DNA from: Paraspadella gotoi
Lineage: Eukaryota; Chaetognatha
DNA: 64,000 nt
Direction: 5' to 3'
Assembly (NCBI GenBank): GCA_051294375.1
Contig: CM119263.1
Coordinates: forward strand, 16,346,532-16,410,531
Made by a program: the position numbers and the translations under genes. This document shows positions 41,585 through 54,754 of this stretch, in pieces. Each line of letters starts with the position of its first letter. The first letter of the stretch is position 1. The notes under the pieces are model-generated. The model was given only the letters and a program-made list of their open reading frames with translations, had not been told where the DNA came from and did not search any database.

Positions 41585-41990
41585 TCTCTCTCTCCTCTCC
41601 TCTCTCTCAGCTCGCTTAATTATTACAAAGCGAAAACCATTAAAAATTAACGATGCTGAAGAATACGACGTCAAGTCAGAATTATAAAAGGAAAAAAAAA
41701 TCCGATAATCGGTTAAACAAATCAAACTAATCTTGTTCATTAAGATATGGGGAAGGACGGGGAAAATAAATTTAAACCGATTACAAGGTTTGAAGATTTG
41801 ATTTCGTACGTTTCTGCGAAGGTTTGCTGTTGCGTTGTTGTTGTTGTCGTCGTCGTTGACTTTGAGTTTAACCGTTTCGGGTTTTTTTTTTATCCCGCAC
41901 CGAAGCCAATTTTCTTTGGGGTCGATTTATGTCGGTTTGCCTGTCGGCAAAAAAGGCTAGATTCACTTCCGAGTATTTCATTAGAGCGAA
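40606..41990. repeat. Copy B of the 1.4-kb duplication at an assembly gap
   Basis: Counterpart of 39178-40580. Contains GA arrays at 40856-40945 and a CT array at 41526-41609, whose lengths differ from copy A. No coding function is recognised. Confidence 0.85.
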
Positions 41991-42170
41991 AGATTGAAAC
42001 GACAATGTGGACGTCGCCGCCGAAAGATAAAAAAAAACAAACAAAAAAACAAAACAAAAGAAAACAAAAAAGCATCAAGGCTAACTTTAAATGATAAAAA
42101 TTGCTATTGAACAAAAATGAACGACGGAATAGTTTGAAATATTAATTTGAGCGGAAGATTATTTGATAAA

Positions 42171-42173
<3 letters not shown>

Positions 42174-42241
<68 letters not shown>
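42174..42241. repeat. (GA)n microsatellite
   Basis: About 68 bp of GA with one slip. Confidence 0.95.
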
Positions 42242-42246
<5 letters not shown>

Positions 42247-42310
42247 AGGCAAAAGACGCGCGCAGAAGTTGTGACGACGAATTTGTCCAGTGACGAATAT
42301 GGGGCTGAGC

Positions 42311-42323
42311 GTTGCTAGGCGAC
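42311..42323. promoter_or_regulatory. RFX X-box-like site
   Basis: GTTGCTAGGCGAC is one base from the palindromic RFX consensus (GTTGCNNNGCAAC type), which marks many ciliary gene promoters. No adjacent gene is visible. Confidence 0.4.
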
Positions 42324-42329
42324 GCGGAC

Positions 42330-44060
42330 GTGAGGAGGAGGAAGATGAGGAGGAAGAGGATGAGGTGTTAAGGAAGGAGCAGGAAGATGAGGAGGAAAAT
42401 ATTTGAAGGAGAAAAAGGAGGAAGAGGAAGAGAAAAACCGGGAAAAAAATATGTGGAGTTGAGACGGGGAACAAAAAGAAAACGAAAAGAAAGTAGGTGG
42501 TAGAGAGAGGAAAAGAAATTGAAGGAAAACAGAAATAGAAATATAGAAGAAATAAAAATAAAGTTGTGAAAAGAGGAAAGAAAAGAAAAGATGACAGAAA
42601 AGTGAGGAGGGGATAAAGAAGGCAGAGAAAGGCGGAATCCTAACGAGAAATTGGATCTGTGGAGAGAGAGGGAGAGAGAGAGAGAGAGAGAGAAAGAGAC
42701 AGAGAGAGAAGGTCATTGTAATTTTTAGCGAGAGATTGTACATTAGATACTGTAGATTCTTAAGTGGATGGTAAGATGGTGACACTGAGGACAGTGATTA
42801 AGGATGAATAGAATTATAAACAGGAGAGGGATTGAAGAAAATAAAAAAGCGAAAAGACTACGCCGACGGTGACAAAAAAGGGAGGAAAGAAAAGAAGAAG
42901 AAAAGAAATGAAGGAAACGAAGCGAGAGGAAAGGATGGACAAAGTGACGAGGAATTCGAGCGAGAACTGAGAGGGAAGAAGAAGGAAGAGAAAGACTTTT
43001 TTAATTAATCCATAAAAATGGGATAAACAGTTTGATGAGGACGAGTTGATTAATTCACCTGCACTTGCAAGGTAAAGAGAAAGGAAAAAGAGAGAGAGAG
43101 AGAGAAATCCCATTTGTCTTATTTTCCTTGCAGAGTGGAGGTGATTTTCCCGAGATACAAAGACAAAAAAAAACCTCTTTATTCTTCGGCCTCGAAGAAA
43201 AGAAGGGAAAAGAAAAAAAAATGGAAAGAAAATACGAGGGAGTCCTGAGTCACAACCGAAGGTGAGTCGACAAAAAAAAAACGATGACAACAACAGAGAT
43301 CGATGGCAGCGACTGGAGCGACGAAGACGGCGAAGTTCGGAATGACCGAAACAGAGAAAAAACATTTACAAAGTTGGGGACACAAAAAAGGAAAGACGAC
43401 GACGACCAACGTCGATGACAAAGACGACGACGACAAAGACAAGTTAGCGCTACTAAGCTTGTAAGGAACCCTTCGGTAGATATACTTGAGCGAAAAAGAA
43501 TAGTCCTAAACAACGCGGTAAAATATGTCGCCAAAGTTGAGGAGATAAATGGCGATCGGACGTCGGCATCGAAGACGAACGATGGATTCCGAGAGACCTT
43601 TAGGAATTAACTCTACAATTACTGTTATTCACGGCCCGGAAAAGTAATTGCAAGTGGCAGACACTATTAAGAGTTACTGAATAATGGTGGATGCGATTCA
43701 TAAGTCTAATAAAAAAATGAGCGCTCAAATTATGATCAAAAAATGAGTAGCGGTAAGTGAACTGACTTTCTTCCCTGTGGAGTTGAATGACTCCCGATGG
43801 AGAATAAACGAGGAAATTAAGGGAGCGAACGATGGCCGAAAGGCGCCAATTTTCAAATCGGATCCGCGGATAAAAAATCGACATGAAAAAAAGGGCAATG
43901 TTTGGTAAGGATTTTTATATTGGTCAAAAATCAAGAAAATCGGCGAAGTTTCCCTCAATTTTCGTGGATCCGTCAAAAAACGGACCCAATGATGTTCAAA
44001 GGATATGAAGAAAAAAGGTTGATAAGATGAAAAAGGATCAAGTTTGAACAAACAAACAAA
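42330..44060. other. Purine-rich non-coding stretch
   Basis: Long AG-biased sequence with GAGGAGGAA patches and a short GA array at 42661-42710. All long frames are low complexity (Ser/Phe/Leu on one strand, Glu/Lys/Arg on the other). Confidence 0.5.
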
Positions 44061-44069
44061 CAAACAATC

Positions 44070-45240
44070 TGTATAATTTATCATAATTTGATGTTCTGAC
44101 ATGATTTAGGTTAATTACCGACAAGATTTGGGTGGACCGACGGACCGACAAAATTAATTATAAAACCGGAATCTGCTGCAAGCAGATCCGGCTAAAAAAG
44201 GTAAAAAAAAAGAAAAACCTTGAAAAGAGATATTTTAGAAAAGATTCTAGGCATATGTAAGTAAATATTCTAATGAAAAAAGTTTAAGTAAAAGGAATTA
44301 GGCCGAAAAACATCGACTGAAAATAGTAAAAATATCATTTTAAAAAGATTGATTTTTTAACTTTGTGACGTTTTTTTTCACGTACCATCTTCTTCACCTT
44401 CTTATTCCGATGCTCCATTGCTGCAGCCTCTTTTTTTTATTTTTCTAGTTCCTTTCCTCTCTGAAATCGAAATAGCGATCCAGAGAATCACAATTGCACA
44501 TTCTCAAAATCGCAATCAAGCCTCTAAGTCTTAACAAGGGAAAATAAAATCGAATAATGAAAGGAGTCGAAGGAGAAAAATTATTACAAACCACGGGTAA
44601 TGAAAAAGTAATAAATTTAAACGAAAAAAAAAAAAAACCCCAACGGACGATCGTTTTTATATCATCGAATGTTTGTCAATACGATCGTCATCGTAGTTAA
44701 TCCATCGGCGCCAAAAATGAGTTATGTTCAAGACGTCATCGGATGAAAATGAAGATGACGACGAAGCCGCCATCTTATTTGTACTCAAAACAAAGAAAAT
44801 GATGGAATGATCACGAATCACGACTCGAATTAAATGTCATCTTCTTGTCAACGTGTTTTTTCCGTTAAGCAGACGTGAAAAAATGATGCAAATTGAAAAA
44901 ATGATGTGAGTTGAAAAAATGATGCTAGTCAAAAAAATAATGCGAGTTGAAAAAATGATGCGAGTTGAAAAAATCATGCGAGTTTAAAAATGATTCAATT
45001 TGAAAAAAAAATACTAGTCAAATAAATTATTTGTACCATAGTAACAGTTCACTTTAATCCTTTGCAAGCGATTTACATGTATTGGCGCAGCTACTGGTTT
45101 GGTATGGTACGATCTGTTATGATCAGTTAGGATCGCAAATTAAAAGAATTATCGTGATTTATCATCTGATTAGCAGATTACTGCTTAATTATCGTAGGCG
45201 GATCCGACATTGTTTGTTCAAACTTGTTAAAAAAAAATAT
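44070..45240 (+). repeat. Dispersed repeat with an 18-bp minisatellite, copy 2
   Basis: 44070-44200 (TTATCATAATTTGATGTTCT, GACAAGATT, GGACCGACGGACCGACA, GCAGATCCGGC) matches 31955-32060. 44874-45050 is an array of GTTGAAAAAATGATGCGA-like 18-bp units, followed by TATTGGCGCAGCTACTG and the block shared with 20499-20720. Confidence 0.6.
44766..44776 (-). promoter_or_regulatory. YY1-like site
   Basis: AAGATGGCGGC on the minus strand, a perfect match to the core usually seen next to transcription starts. Similar motifs are at 35267, 37788 and 57816. Confidence 0.35.
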
Positions 45241-45408
45241 AAAAAGAGTATTCCGGAGAAAACTGTGAATAAGAATAAATATAAGGAAGATAAAGCTCCG
45301 CTAGAAATGGTTTCGACCTTGATTCCGGTTGATGGTTAAAGAGACATTCGTCTTCGTCGAATTATCAATTTTTTTCTCTTCCTCTGACCGTCAATTCTGG
45401 TCTAAAAC

Positions 45409-45410
<2 letters not shown>

Positions 45411-45473
<63 letters not shown>
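45411..45473. repeat. (CT)n microsatellite
   Basis: About 63 bp of CT, just outside the inverted-repeat element. Confidence 0.95.
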
Positions 45474-45475
<2 letters not shown>

Positions 45476-45487
45476 AAAAGTTGATAT

Positions 45488-46508
45488 TCAATCTCGTCTG
45501 CCCGTTAAAGTAAAGTTTCTACTGCAAAAAATATATGAAATTGGTACAACCAATATAAAAATTATCCATTTCATTTAATAAATAAGCTATCTTGCCCCCT
45601 GACTCTTGGGGACAGTCTTGGTGGTTTAAGCGCCTCCATCCACTCTTACAAGATAATGACATAGCAGGTCGCTGCAAGCTTTCAATCAAGATCTCTCACA
45701 GTCTCGTTTATTCACTCCCAGAGTTCCTGGCTTCCCTATCAATGAAGTGGTATAATATTTCAAAGAATGTTTCAATTGTATGAAAAGACCACTCCCTAAA
45801 GTATTAGATCGGGGAATACTTATTGTACTCCGCACTAGCATCAAAATACAAGGAGCTGAATTTTATGAAATTGGTACAACCATATATAAAAATTATCCAT
45901 TCATTTAATAAATAAGCTATCTTGCCCCTGACTTTGGACAGGCTTTGGTGGTTTAAGGCCTCCATCACTCTTACAAGATAATGACATAGCAGGTCGCTGC
46001 AAGCTTTCAATCAAGACTCTCTCACAGTCTCGTTTATTCACTCCCAGAGTTCCTGGCTTCCCTATCAATGAAGTGGTATAATATTTCAAAGAATGTTTCA
46101 ATTGTATGAAAAGACCACTCCCTTAAGTATTAGATCGGGGAATACTTATTGTACTCCGCACTAGCATCAAAATACAAGGAGCTGAATTTTATGAAATTGC
46201 GTACAACCAATATAAAAATTATCCATTCATTTAATAAATAAGCTATCTTGCCCCTGACTTTGGACAGGCTTTGGTGGTTTGAAGGCCATCCATCACTCTT
46301 ACAAGATAATGACATAGCAGGTCGCTGCAAGCTTTCAATTATGTTATTATTCAAATATGTTATTTTCTATGCCTCAAGGTGTCGCGCGTTCAAGACGTCG
46401 CCCGTTTAAAGAGTACGACGAGAGTCTTTTGGATAATATTCGTTTTATTAGTATTAATATCATCAAAAAACCCGTAGAAACTTTACTTTAACGGGCAGAC
46501 GAGATTGA
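45488..46508. mobile_element. TIR element built from 327-bp tandem repeats
   Basis: Perfect 35-bp terminal inverted repeats (45488-45522 and 46474-46508, starting TCAATCTCGTCTGCCCGTTA) enclose two and a half direct copies of a unit of about 327 bp, starting TATGAAATTG near 45535, 45864 and 46189. No transposase is present. A fragment of the internal unit is found alone at 58549-58655. Confidence 0.75.
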
Positions 46509-46509
46509 T

Positions 46510-47665
46510 TAACAAAATCTTATTAAGTCAGCCTACAAGTAAATAGTAACCTTAAAAGGTCGGGTTCAATCACTAAAAATTATGTGGTCATTTGAAGTTG
46601 ACCGACGGAAAAGGAGAGAGGCGAAGCATATTATTTTTCTTCACCCGCCCTATCGCCACTATCTTTCTATATTTTTCTTTCTGCTTTCTCCTTTCACATT
46701 TGGAAATGTCGATGAACCCCATAAGAAATGAAACCAAAAAAAAAAATATATCGAATATGAGGATTTTTTTAAAAGGAAGATTCATACAGTTGTTCACGTT
46801 TAGAAAAACCCTGTCTTAAGCAAAGGCGAGTATGAAAAAGTTAACAATTTTTAGGTGGGAAAATCACCGAGTAATTACAGTCATAGTTTTATTCAAAACT
46901 CAAACAGCTTTTAAAACGAAAGAAATTTCTTTATCCAAATATGAGTTATGACCAGAATAAAAAAAAAGATGGAATTCAAGGTGGAATAAAATATCGGTGA
47001 AATATTAAAGGAGGCGAAAATGGTTCCGTAAAAAGCGTCTTGTTTTATGCAGGAGTTTTGAAAGCTGGGGTATTTTTTATTTTTTTGATTTGAATTGACA
47101 ATGTTTTTTTTTAGTTATAGATTTCTAAATTTTTAAAAATGTGTATCGACCAAAAATGGTTTCCTCCCATCGATGCGAAGTTAAGTTAATAAAGCCGAAC
47201 AGGAAAATATTTTTTCAAAGACACAAGGTTCCAAATATTTTACTCTAACTTCCCCACTTCACCAATTTTCACTGGAGTCACACAATAGAACGTTGGCCTC
47301 CCTCGGCGTGAAAGCGTCGGAAAAAACCCCATGGCTTTGACCCTGGAACTAGTAGAGATAGCTAAGGATCTCTCTCTCGGTAAGACCCCGCCGGGGGCTC
47401 GCTTTTTTGTTTAAAGTATTGTCATGTTAGGATACCCTAGTAATTTTTTTTTAAATACCCTAGTATTTTTTTAAAATTAAATTACTTTGATACTTTTACA
47501 AATCGATAGATTTTAAGTATAAAGTTAAGCGGTAGGACCCCGCCGGGGGCGCGCACAAAGTTTTATTTGGCGGTAAGACCCCAAGGAGGGCCCGCAAAAT
47601 AGGATCGCCCTAAGGGCTGTTTCTCCTCATCCCGGGCGTTTTTAGTAATATCTTATCATCATCAT
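46510..47665. other. Non-coding stretch with CCCCGCCGGGGGC motifs
   Basis: AT-rich DNA with three spaced copies of GGTAAGACCCC-type sequence (47379, 47531, 47571), two containing the palindrome CCCCGCCGGGG. No gene is recognised. Confidence 0.45.
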
Positions 47666-47666
47666 C

Positions 47667-47667
<1 letters not shown>

Positions 47668-47719
<52 letters not shown>
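47668..47719. repeat. (CT)n microsatellite preceded by CATCAT
   Basis: About 50 bp of CT. Confidence 0.95.
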
Positions 47720-47721
<2 letters not shown>

Positions 47722-50000
47722 ATTGTTAATTCATTTTTTCTTTCTTTAAATTGTAAGTACAAACATACTATATATGTACAGTTCATTAACAAATGCATTG
47801 TTATTGTGTTAATCCCGCCAGATGCTACGTACTTTATCTTTCCTCGGAAGTAAAGTTTGAGCTTTAAAATTTCCCGATATTTTTTGAAAAAAGCCGTTTA
47901 TTAAATCTATTTCTTTTTAACGTCACGACTCTGAAACAACACGAATAGAGAATAATGGTTATTGGTTAAAGTGGTATATTGATTGATTCTTTTATTTGCA
48001 TTTAAAAAAGATAGCTTTCTACAGAAAGTAAAACTAAATAATTAATATCGTTGTTTCTATAAAATTTCCGGTTATTAAGAATGGAAAAAAAAAACCGTAA
48101 AAAACTAATTTTACTTTTTTTAGGGGTTAAAAAGGGTGAAAAAAAAATTGGAGTTTTCGTGCGTCGATAAAAAAAAAACGAAGAAAAAACCGATATACAT
48201 AACGCAATTTTAAGTAGAACCGCAATTTTCTCTTTAGGTTTTCATGTTTCGATAAAAATTAGGAAAAAAAGGAAAGAAAAAATGAGAAGGAAAAACGAAG
48301 AACGGAAGAAAGAGGAGGGAGAAGAATGTTAGCCAATCGAGAAGTAAAGAAGAGAGAGAGAGAGGAGCAGAGACGAGAGAGAGGAGAGAGAGAGGCCGAG
48401 GATGCGGGAAGAGAGAGAAGAAGCTCGAGGAGAGGGAGAGCGCAGGAGAGGAGATGCAGGAGGGTGGAGGAGCACCGAAGCCGGAAGATTGTATCGGGAG
48501 AGCAGACGAGAGAGATTAGAGCCACGCACGAAGAAAAGAAAAAAAAAAAAAGGTTGAGCGGCGTCGAGAGTTCGGGAGATTTTGACCGAAGAAAACATCT
48601 CTGATTGTCTCTCACGAGATCGAAGAGGCTGAGTCTCCGGTTGCAGTTGTGTTGATTGGCTGGGATGGTGTTTGGTTGGTCACGATTCTTTTCTTTTCTT
48701 TTTTTCCTCCCTATTTATTTTCTTATATTTTTCAATTTTTTTATTTTTTCTAATTTATTTCTTTTTAGATTTTTTGTCTTTGCTATTTGTATTTTTGGTA
48801 ATTTTTCCTACCTTTTATTACAGTTTTTTTTCTTTCATTTTCCATTTTTCTTTATTTTTTTAATTTCTTTCTATCTTTCTTCTTTTTTTATTTTTATCTT
48901 TCTTTTTTTTCTCTCTGTCTCTCTTCCTGTCACCCCCTACTCTCAACCTACTTCTCTGTTGTTGTCAATTCTTTATCGTCCCGAGATTTCCTTCCAAGAA
49001 CCGGTGCCATCTCCATGTCACGTGACTTTCTTATTTGGCGAAACGAAATGGACGGACTCTCGATGCCATCAAAATGTCTCCTGGGACATAAAACTGATAA
49101 AAAGACGACCGATTTTTATCTTTTTTTCCCCCTTTTTTATTTTTTTAAAAAAAATTAATGATTGTGTAAAGTTAACAATTTAAATCAGTTATTTAAAGAA
49201 CACACAAAAAAATACGGACGAATCATTAATAGGATGTGATCCACTGTATTTCAAACGAACACTTTAATGTCACTTTCTTTATGAATAAGAGGCGACGGAC
49301 GACCTCGCCGAATCTGAACGAAATATTCATGGGTTTTGGTCTCATTCTTCGTTTTTGACGAATGGATATTGAACGCTGGTCGCATAGTGACAGTCTAGTA
49401 GATTTCAAAATATGTTGACATTTATTATCTACTTACATACGCTTAATACTTCGCAATTACCGCATCACTCATGATTTGTCTCCGATACACTTTCGACCAA
49501 ATTTGTCATTTTTCTTGTAAGTTTTAACTTTTGCTGTTCAACTTGTTACTTGTTACTTGTTAATTTTTTTGTATTGTACCCATTATTCATTTTCTGCCTC
49601 TGTCTGAATTTTGAAGTACTTGCACGTCCCGACCGAAAAAAACAGACTTTTAAATAAACCAAATACAAAAATGCGAATCTAACGTCTGATTGCAGCTTGG
49701 AAAAGTTTTGGAAATCCAAAATAGTTGAGGTGGCGCCATCGACTTTGACACTTGGCGCCGGAGAAATCTCCCGATTCTGAAGTTTACATTTCTATTTTCT
49801 CCTCATATTTCAGTTATTACTTTTCCATTCTTATCGATTGTCACCCAATTATTTTCATTTTCTTTTTTTCCCCTTTGATCTCTAATTCGTTGAATGCGGG
49901 GATCTTGATGCGATTTTTGACGAGATAATTCGTGATAACATTCCACGATGTGACATTTCGCATTCTTCCTACTTTTCTTTTCTCTCGCCCCCCCCCAAAA
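47720..50000. other. Non-coding stretch: purine-rich then pyrimidine-rich
   Basis: 48265-48600 is almost pure AG-rich. 48680-48960 is almost pure T/C-rich. 49018-49026 contains TCACGTGAC, an E-box. No coding gene is recognised. Confidence 0.45.
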
Positions 50001-50240
50001 AAAGGGGCGCGGTCGACAAAATTTGTATTCGGCGGACAACGCGGTTCTGTTTTTTACCCTTTCCCAAATCGAGGGACGGCGAAGTGCGGTACCGCGCGGC
50101 GCGGCGCGGCGCGGCGCGGCGGGAGATGGAAAGACCGGAGCGGTTGGAAGAAAATATGGCGCCGCCAACGGAGAATTTCAACGGGGCGCGAATGGAAATG
50201 TGGGCGTGGCTTTCGATTGGGCGATCTTCAGTGGGGCCAC
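50000..50240. promoter_or_regulatory. GC-rich promoter-like island
   Basis: CpG-dense sequence with five tandem GCGCG/GGCGC units (50094-50121), ATATGGCGCC, GTGGGCGTGGC (KLF/Sp-type box) and a GATTGGGC CCAAT-type box. There is no adjacent coding start, so it may serve an upstream non-coding exon or simply be GC-rich. Confidence 0.35.
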
Positions 50241-50559
50241 AGACTTAAAAAAAAAAAACTATTTGAACAAAAACGAAGCTAATACATACAACTATAAAAC
50301 AAAGCAAAGAAATGGTCGACCGAAGGCAAATACTCAGTGGAGAAATGACTAATCAGTAATCACTAACTTCCGCCTCTTGTTCACTTGCTTGTATGTAGAC
50401 TCTTGTAGTAACTCGTTTAGGGGGTTTGTAGGGGGGGGAAGAACTTTATCGTCGTCGTCGTCCGCGTCGTCGTTCAACTACAGGGTCGTGCCCGACAATC
50501 AAGGCTGGGCGGGTTTATTTTTATATTAGAACTTTTGTAAGCATATCAGTCTCTTTATA

Positions 50560-50790
50560 ATTTTAATAGCTTTCAGAAGATAATAGTATTGATAATATTT
50601 TATATAATACTTTTTTAAAAAAGTACTGAAAGTTAAAAAAATGAGTTGGAAAATCAAAGCTCTTTCTCCACTCATTGCCAAGGCATATCTTAACTGATCA
50701 ATATAAAATTAATACACATAAATGACATACCTAATTCTTAAAATCAATAAAATAAGGACTGGTTTGCCGTTTCTCTTTTTTCTTCTTTCC
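50560..50790 (+). mobile_element. Solo end of the long-TIR element
   Basis: Matches the right part of 13312-15030: GAGTTGGAAAATC, CTTTCTCCACTCATTG, GCATATCTTAACTGATCAATATAA and a following block ending GGACTGGTTTGC. Only this end is present. Confidence 0.65.
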
Positions 50791-50799
50791 CATGTTACA

Positions 50800-52055
50800 G
50801 GTCTTTTTTTTTTCTCACCCTGTACTACAGGGTCTGCCCTCATAACTTCTCGTCTTCCCCGATAAAATTTCTCCCATCTCCTTTGTCTTCTTCTCCTTCG
50901 CTTCGTTCAACTCATAACTCATCCTTGTTTATCATCTTTTTCTCATCAAATCAGCCAAATCGCCTTCATCATCGCTGACCCCCCCCCTTAGCCCCCTGAG
51001 CTCGGGCCCCCTCTGGGCCCTTTCCGGCTGCCATTGCGAGGCTCTCAACCTTCCGCTTTCCCAGCCCAAGCAGCATCTTATCCGTGAGCTCCTCACCAGT
51101 CCGCCAGCTGCAAATCGGCGATTCAGCGAAGCGTCGTCCTCACCTTGACAACCCGTGGTAAGTTTGACGAGAATAAAACGAGAAGGAATAAAAAAAATAA
51201 GGAAATGAGAAATAGGAAGAAGAGGAGAAACAAATGCAGAGGGAAAATAGAAGAAGAGGTTTAAATGGATATTGGATAATGAAAGGAGAGGAGGAAAAAA
51301 AAAAAGAAAAGGGGGGGAAAAAAAAAGAAGAAGAAAACGAAGGTGGAAAGGAGAAAATTAAGGATTTAATTGACGACTTTCAATTAGTCCGAGACCAGAG
51401 AGGGAAAAAACAACGTCCAGGGAGAGCGAGAGAGAGAGAGAGAGAGAGAGAGAGTGAGAGAGTGATTGGGGTGATGAGTTCCGACAAGATAGTGAAGGGA
51501 GATCGGGGAGGGGTTTTATTTTCTCGATAGACAGAGGTCGTATAGAGATGATGTGTAGTTGACGTGAGTCGAATGTGTTTGGGCTGCGTAATTAGGCAGA
51601 GTTAAAGCAAGGAGTTGGTAGCAAAACGTTTGTGGACGCTTTGTTGCGAATAGTCATGTATAAAGGTAACGTAATTAATAATTAAAAGTTAAAAAAAAAA
51701 AACATTTTTGCTTTTTATGTTTTGTGTACATTAAATATGGAGCAGCGACTAAAGATCCGCCATCTAAAAATAAGCTGATGTCGAATCTTGTTTCTTGTTC
51801 CCCTTTTAAAATAAAGTTTTTAAAACTTTTAATATAAACGTTTCAATTGAAAGCGAGATTCGTGTCTCAACTTACTGCACAGATGGACACGGACAGACGG
51901 AGTCGGGGCATCTCGGGCTCGAACCTCGGACCCCGATGCCCGTCGCCCGTCGCCCGCCTCGAAAATCTCCCGTCTTCTCAGACTTTGAGAAAAAGTCGAG
52001 TCTTCGATCGCAATTTCCTTCCTCGTCTCCTTTTATGGCCGATAAATAAGGAAAG
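50800..52055. other. Non-coding stretch
   Basis: A C-rich patch (50980-51010), AG-rich sequence and a short GA array near 51426-51455. No gene is recognised. Confidence 0.45.
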
Positions 52056-52058
52056 TGA

Positions 52059-52074
52059 GTCTCTCTCTCTCTCT

Positions 52075-52153
<79 letters not shown>
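52059..52153. repeat. (CT)n microsatellite
   Basis: About 95 bp of CT with two slips. Confidence 0.95.
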
Positions 52154-52162
<9 letters not shown>

Positions 52163-52457
52163 TTTCTTCCCGGACATCCTCGTTAATACTTAAAAAAAAA
52201 AAAAAAACCATAAAGAATTAAGGATTAACGATTATTTATATTCATGCGACGTCGTTAAGACGAACGGGGATTCGTCGTCATCATCTTCGTCTCGTTCGTC
52301 GTTTTGTCGTTCTGGTCCCATCAAAATCGCTCCTCGGTTCCGAGATGTACTTCTTCCAATTTTCTCCTTTTTTTTCTCTCTGTTTTACTTTCGACCATTT
52401 TTCTTGAAAGTAAAGCAAGAAAAAAAATTGACAACATTTGTGGACGGGAATTGAAAC

Positions 52458-52583
<126 letters not shown>

Positions 52584-52762
52584 GGGAACCGCACGGCATA
52601 AAAAATCCTTATCTCTTTTATTCTCGTCTTTCGTGTGTTTTTTTAAGATGAAGGAAGAGGAGGAAGAGAAAGAAGATGAAGAGGAGCAGGTATCGGGAGA
52701 AAGGAGGGGAGGCGAATATGTGATACTGATAGTGAGGAAGAGTAAAAATAGTTTTGGAGGCT

Positions 52763-52768
<6 letters not shown>

Positions 52769-52801
<33 letters not shown>
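52769..52801. repeat. (CT)n microsatellite
   Basis: About 33 bp of CT. Confidence 0.9.
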
Positions 52802-52807
<6 letters not shown>

Positions 52808-52809
52808 TT

Positions 52810-54430
52810 TTCTTGAATTTTATTTTTTTCTATAAATGAAAAAAAAAAGAGAAGGAAATAATGAGCAGAGAGTTGAAACGGAATTAAGGGGAAGCGGTAG
52901 AAAAATAGCCGAGAATCGGAAATGATATTAAAGAGAGTCATTGAGAATCGGAAAGAAAAATGATGAAAAGCAGAATGAAAAGCAGAAAAGGAACCAAAGA
53001 GGAAATAGTGATAAGCGCGATGAGAAACAAAGAAAAAAAGAAAAAAGAAATGGAAATACAAAGCGAAAGATTTCAAGCAGCAATCGTAAGCGGAAATATA
53101 AAGCGGCAATCAAAAGCGGAAATATAAAGCGGAAAATTAAAAGCGGCAATCAAAAGAGAGAGAGTTCGGGTGAAAGAAAGCGGACGCGTCGAGTGGGAAG
53201 ATCCGACGAGTCGTCGTCGAGTGGCGGGCAAATAGACGAGGCGACAAATTAAACGTCGACTTTAAAATGAGAAAATTTGTTGATAAAAGGAGGAAATAAA
53301 AATTTTAAAATAAAGAATGGAATCCAATGTTTGGGGTTTGGAAATGACGTCCAAAAAATTGGATTCTTTGTCCTGACGCCCGTTTTCGACTTCGCAAATT
53401 GCTCGCTTCGTAAGAGGACAGAAAAAGAGATGGGAAAATGTTACAGAGAAGAAAAAGGGGACGACGAGTAGAGGCTAATGAAGGAAAAAGAAAAGAAAGC
53501 AAAAGAAAAAAACTAAAAAGAATCAACTGAGTCGAAAAGGCAAAACTCGACCGCTCGTTTGAACAGAAAATTATAAAGGTTAATTTCTAATGAGTTAAAT
53601 CGACGGAGAGAAAGAGAGAAAGAGAGAGAGAGAGAAAGAAAGCAATTTCTTTTTATTTCTTTAAACGTTTTTTTTATTGTTTTTACTTCTGACTGTCATT
53701 GCCTCGAGCCCTGCCACCTTAATTTTTATTAGTTTCGGATCCTTTCGTCTATTGACCGCCTTCAGATATTCTTCAATTAATGTCTCCAACTAAGTACACA
53801 GTTTGGAATATTATCCTAGACTTCAGATTTGCTTAATTCCATTCGTTTCTAGTTTTTTAACCCGACACAGTCCCGATCGCACAAGCACAGTCGATATATA
53901 TCCTGACCTCAGACCTCCTTTATTGTTTAGAGTTTTCGACACAGTTCTTTCTTTTTAGTCTCCGTCACGATTCTCTCCTCGATCGATATCTTTCCTTTTT
54001 TTTCCCTTCAACTAAGATCTCCCAATACTTTCCTTTTCTTTCCTTTCCTTTCCTCCGATCCTTCCATCTCTATTAAGTCGCATTGCCCTTTAAGAAACAC
54101 TTTTTATCTCCTTGTCCACTCGCCTCTATTGTCCTTTTCAATCTCTTCCAATTTACCTGATATTCTCAGGGCTCAATATTTATTTTTTATTTTTTCATTT
54201 ATTTTCCACAATCCACAATTTCCTCACATCCGACAGTCGTCCTTTATTTTGTTACGCCAAACTGTTCTTTTTTTTTTTTTTAAACTCCGTCCTAATCTTT
54301 CGTCTTAATAGCAATTTCTTTGCCCAACTTTGCCCCTTTTCTTTTTATCTCCTGATCTTTTCCTTAAGTATCGACAAAACGTCTTCCTTCCGTTCAGGAG
54401 AGTGAATAATGAAGAAGTATCAATCTTTAC
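52810..54430. other. Non-coding stretch, AG-rich then T/C-rich
   Basis: Includes a small tandem of AAGCGGAAATATAAAGCGGC-like units at 53045-53150. No gene is recognised. Confidence 0.45.
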
Positions 54431-54438
54431 CGTTTCAC

Positions 54439-54543
<105 letters not shown>

Positions 54544-54710
54544 CTTCTCCCACGCCAATCGCGAAGAAAAGACATTAATTGCCGACCTATAAAAAGAACG
54601 TACTAAAATATCTGAACAAATTTTCTTTCTTTGATGGGGAAACCGTTTTGTCTTTTTACGATCAGCAATTAAACCGGGATTCCGTCTCTCTCTGTCTCTC
54701 TGTCTCTCTG

Positions 54711-54742
<32 letters not shown>

Positions 54743-54754
54743 CGTCGTTTCACC

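Noticed and set aside
45082-45339. 85-codon frame MAQLLVWYG...
   Set aside because: It starts inside the conserved dispersed block shared with 20499-20720, where the frame is not preserved.
45592-46354. Repeated short frames in the 45.5-46.4 kb tandem repeat
   Set aside because: They follow the repeat unit and are broken differently in each copy, so no conserved product is supported.
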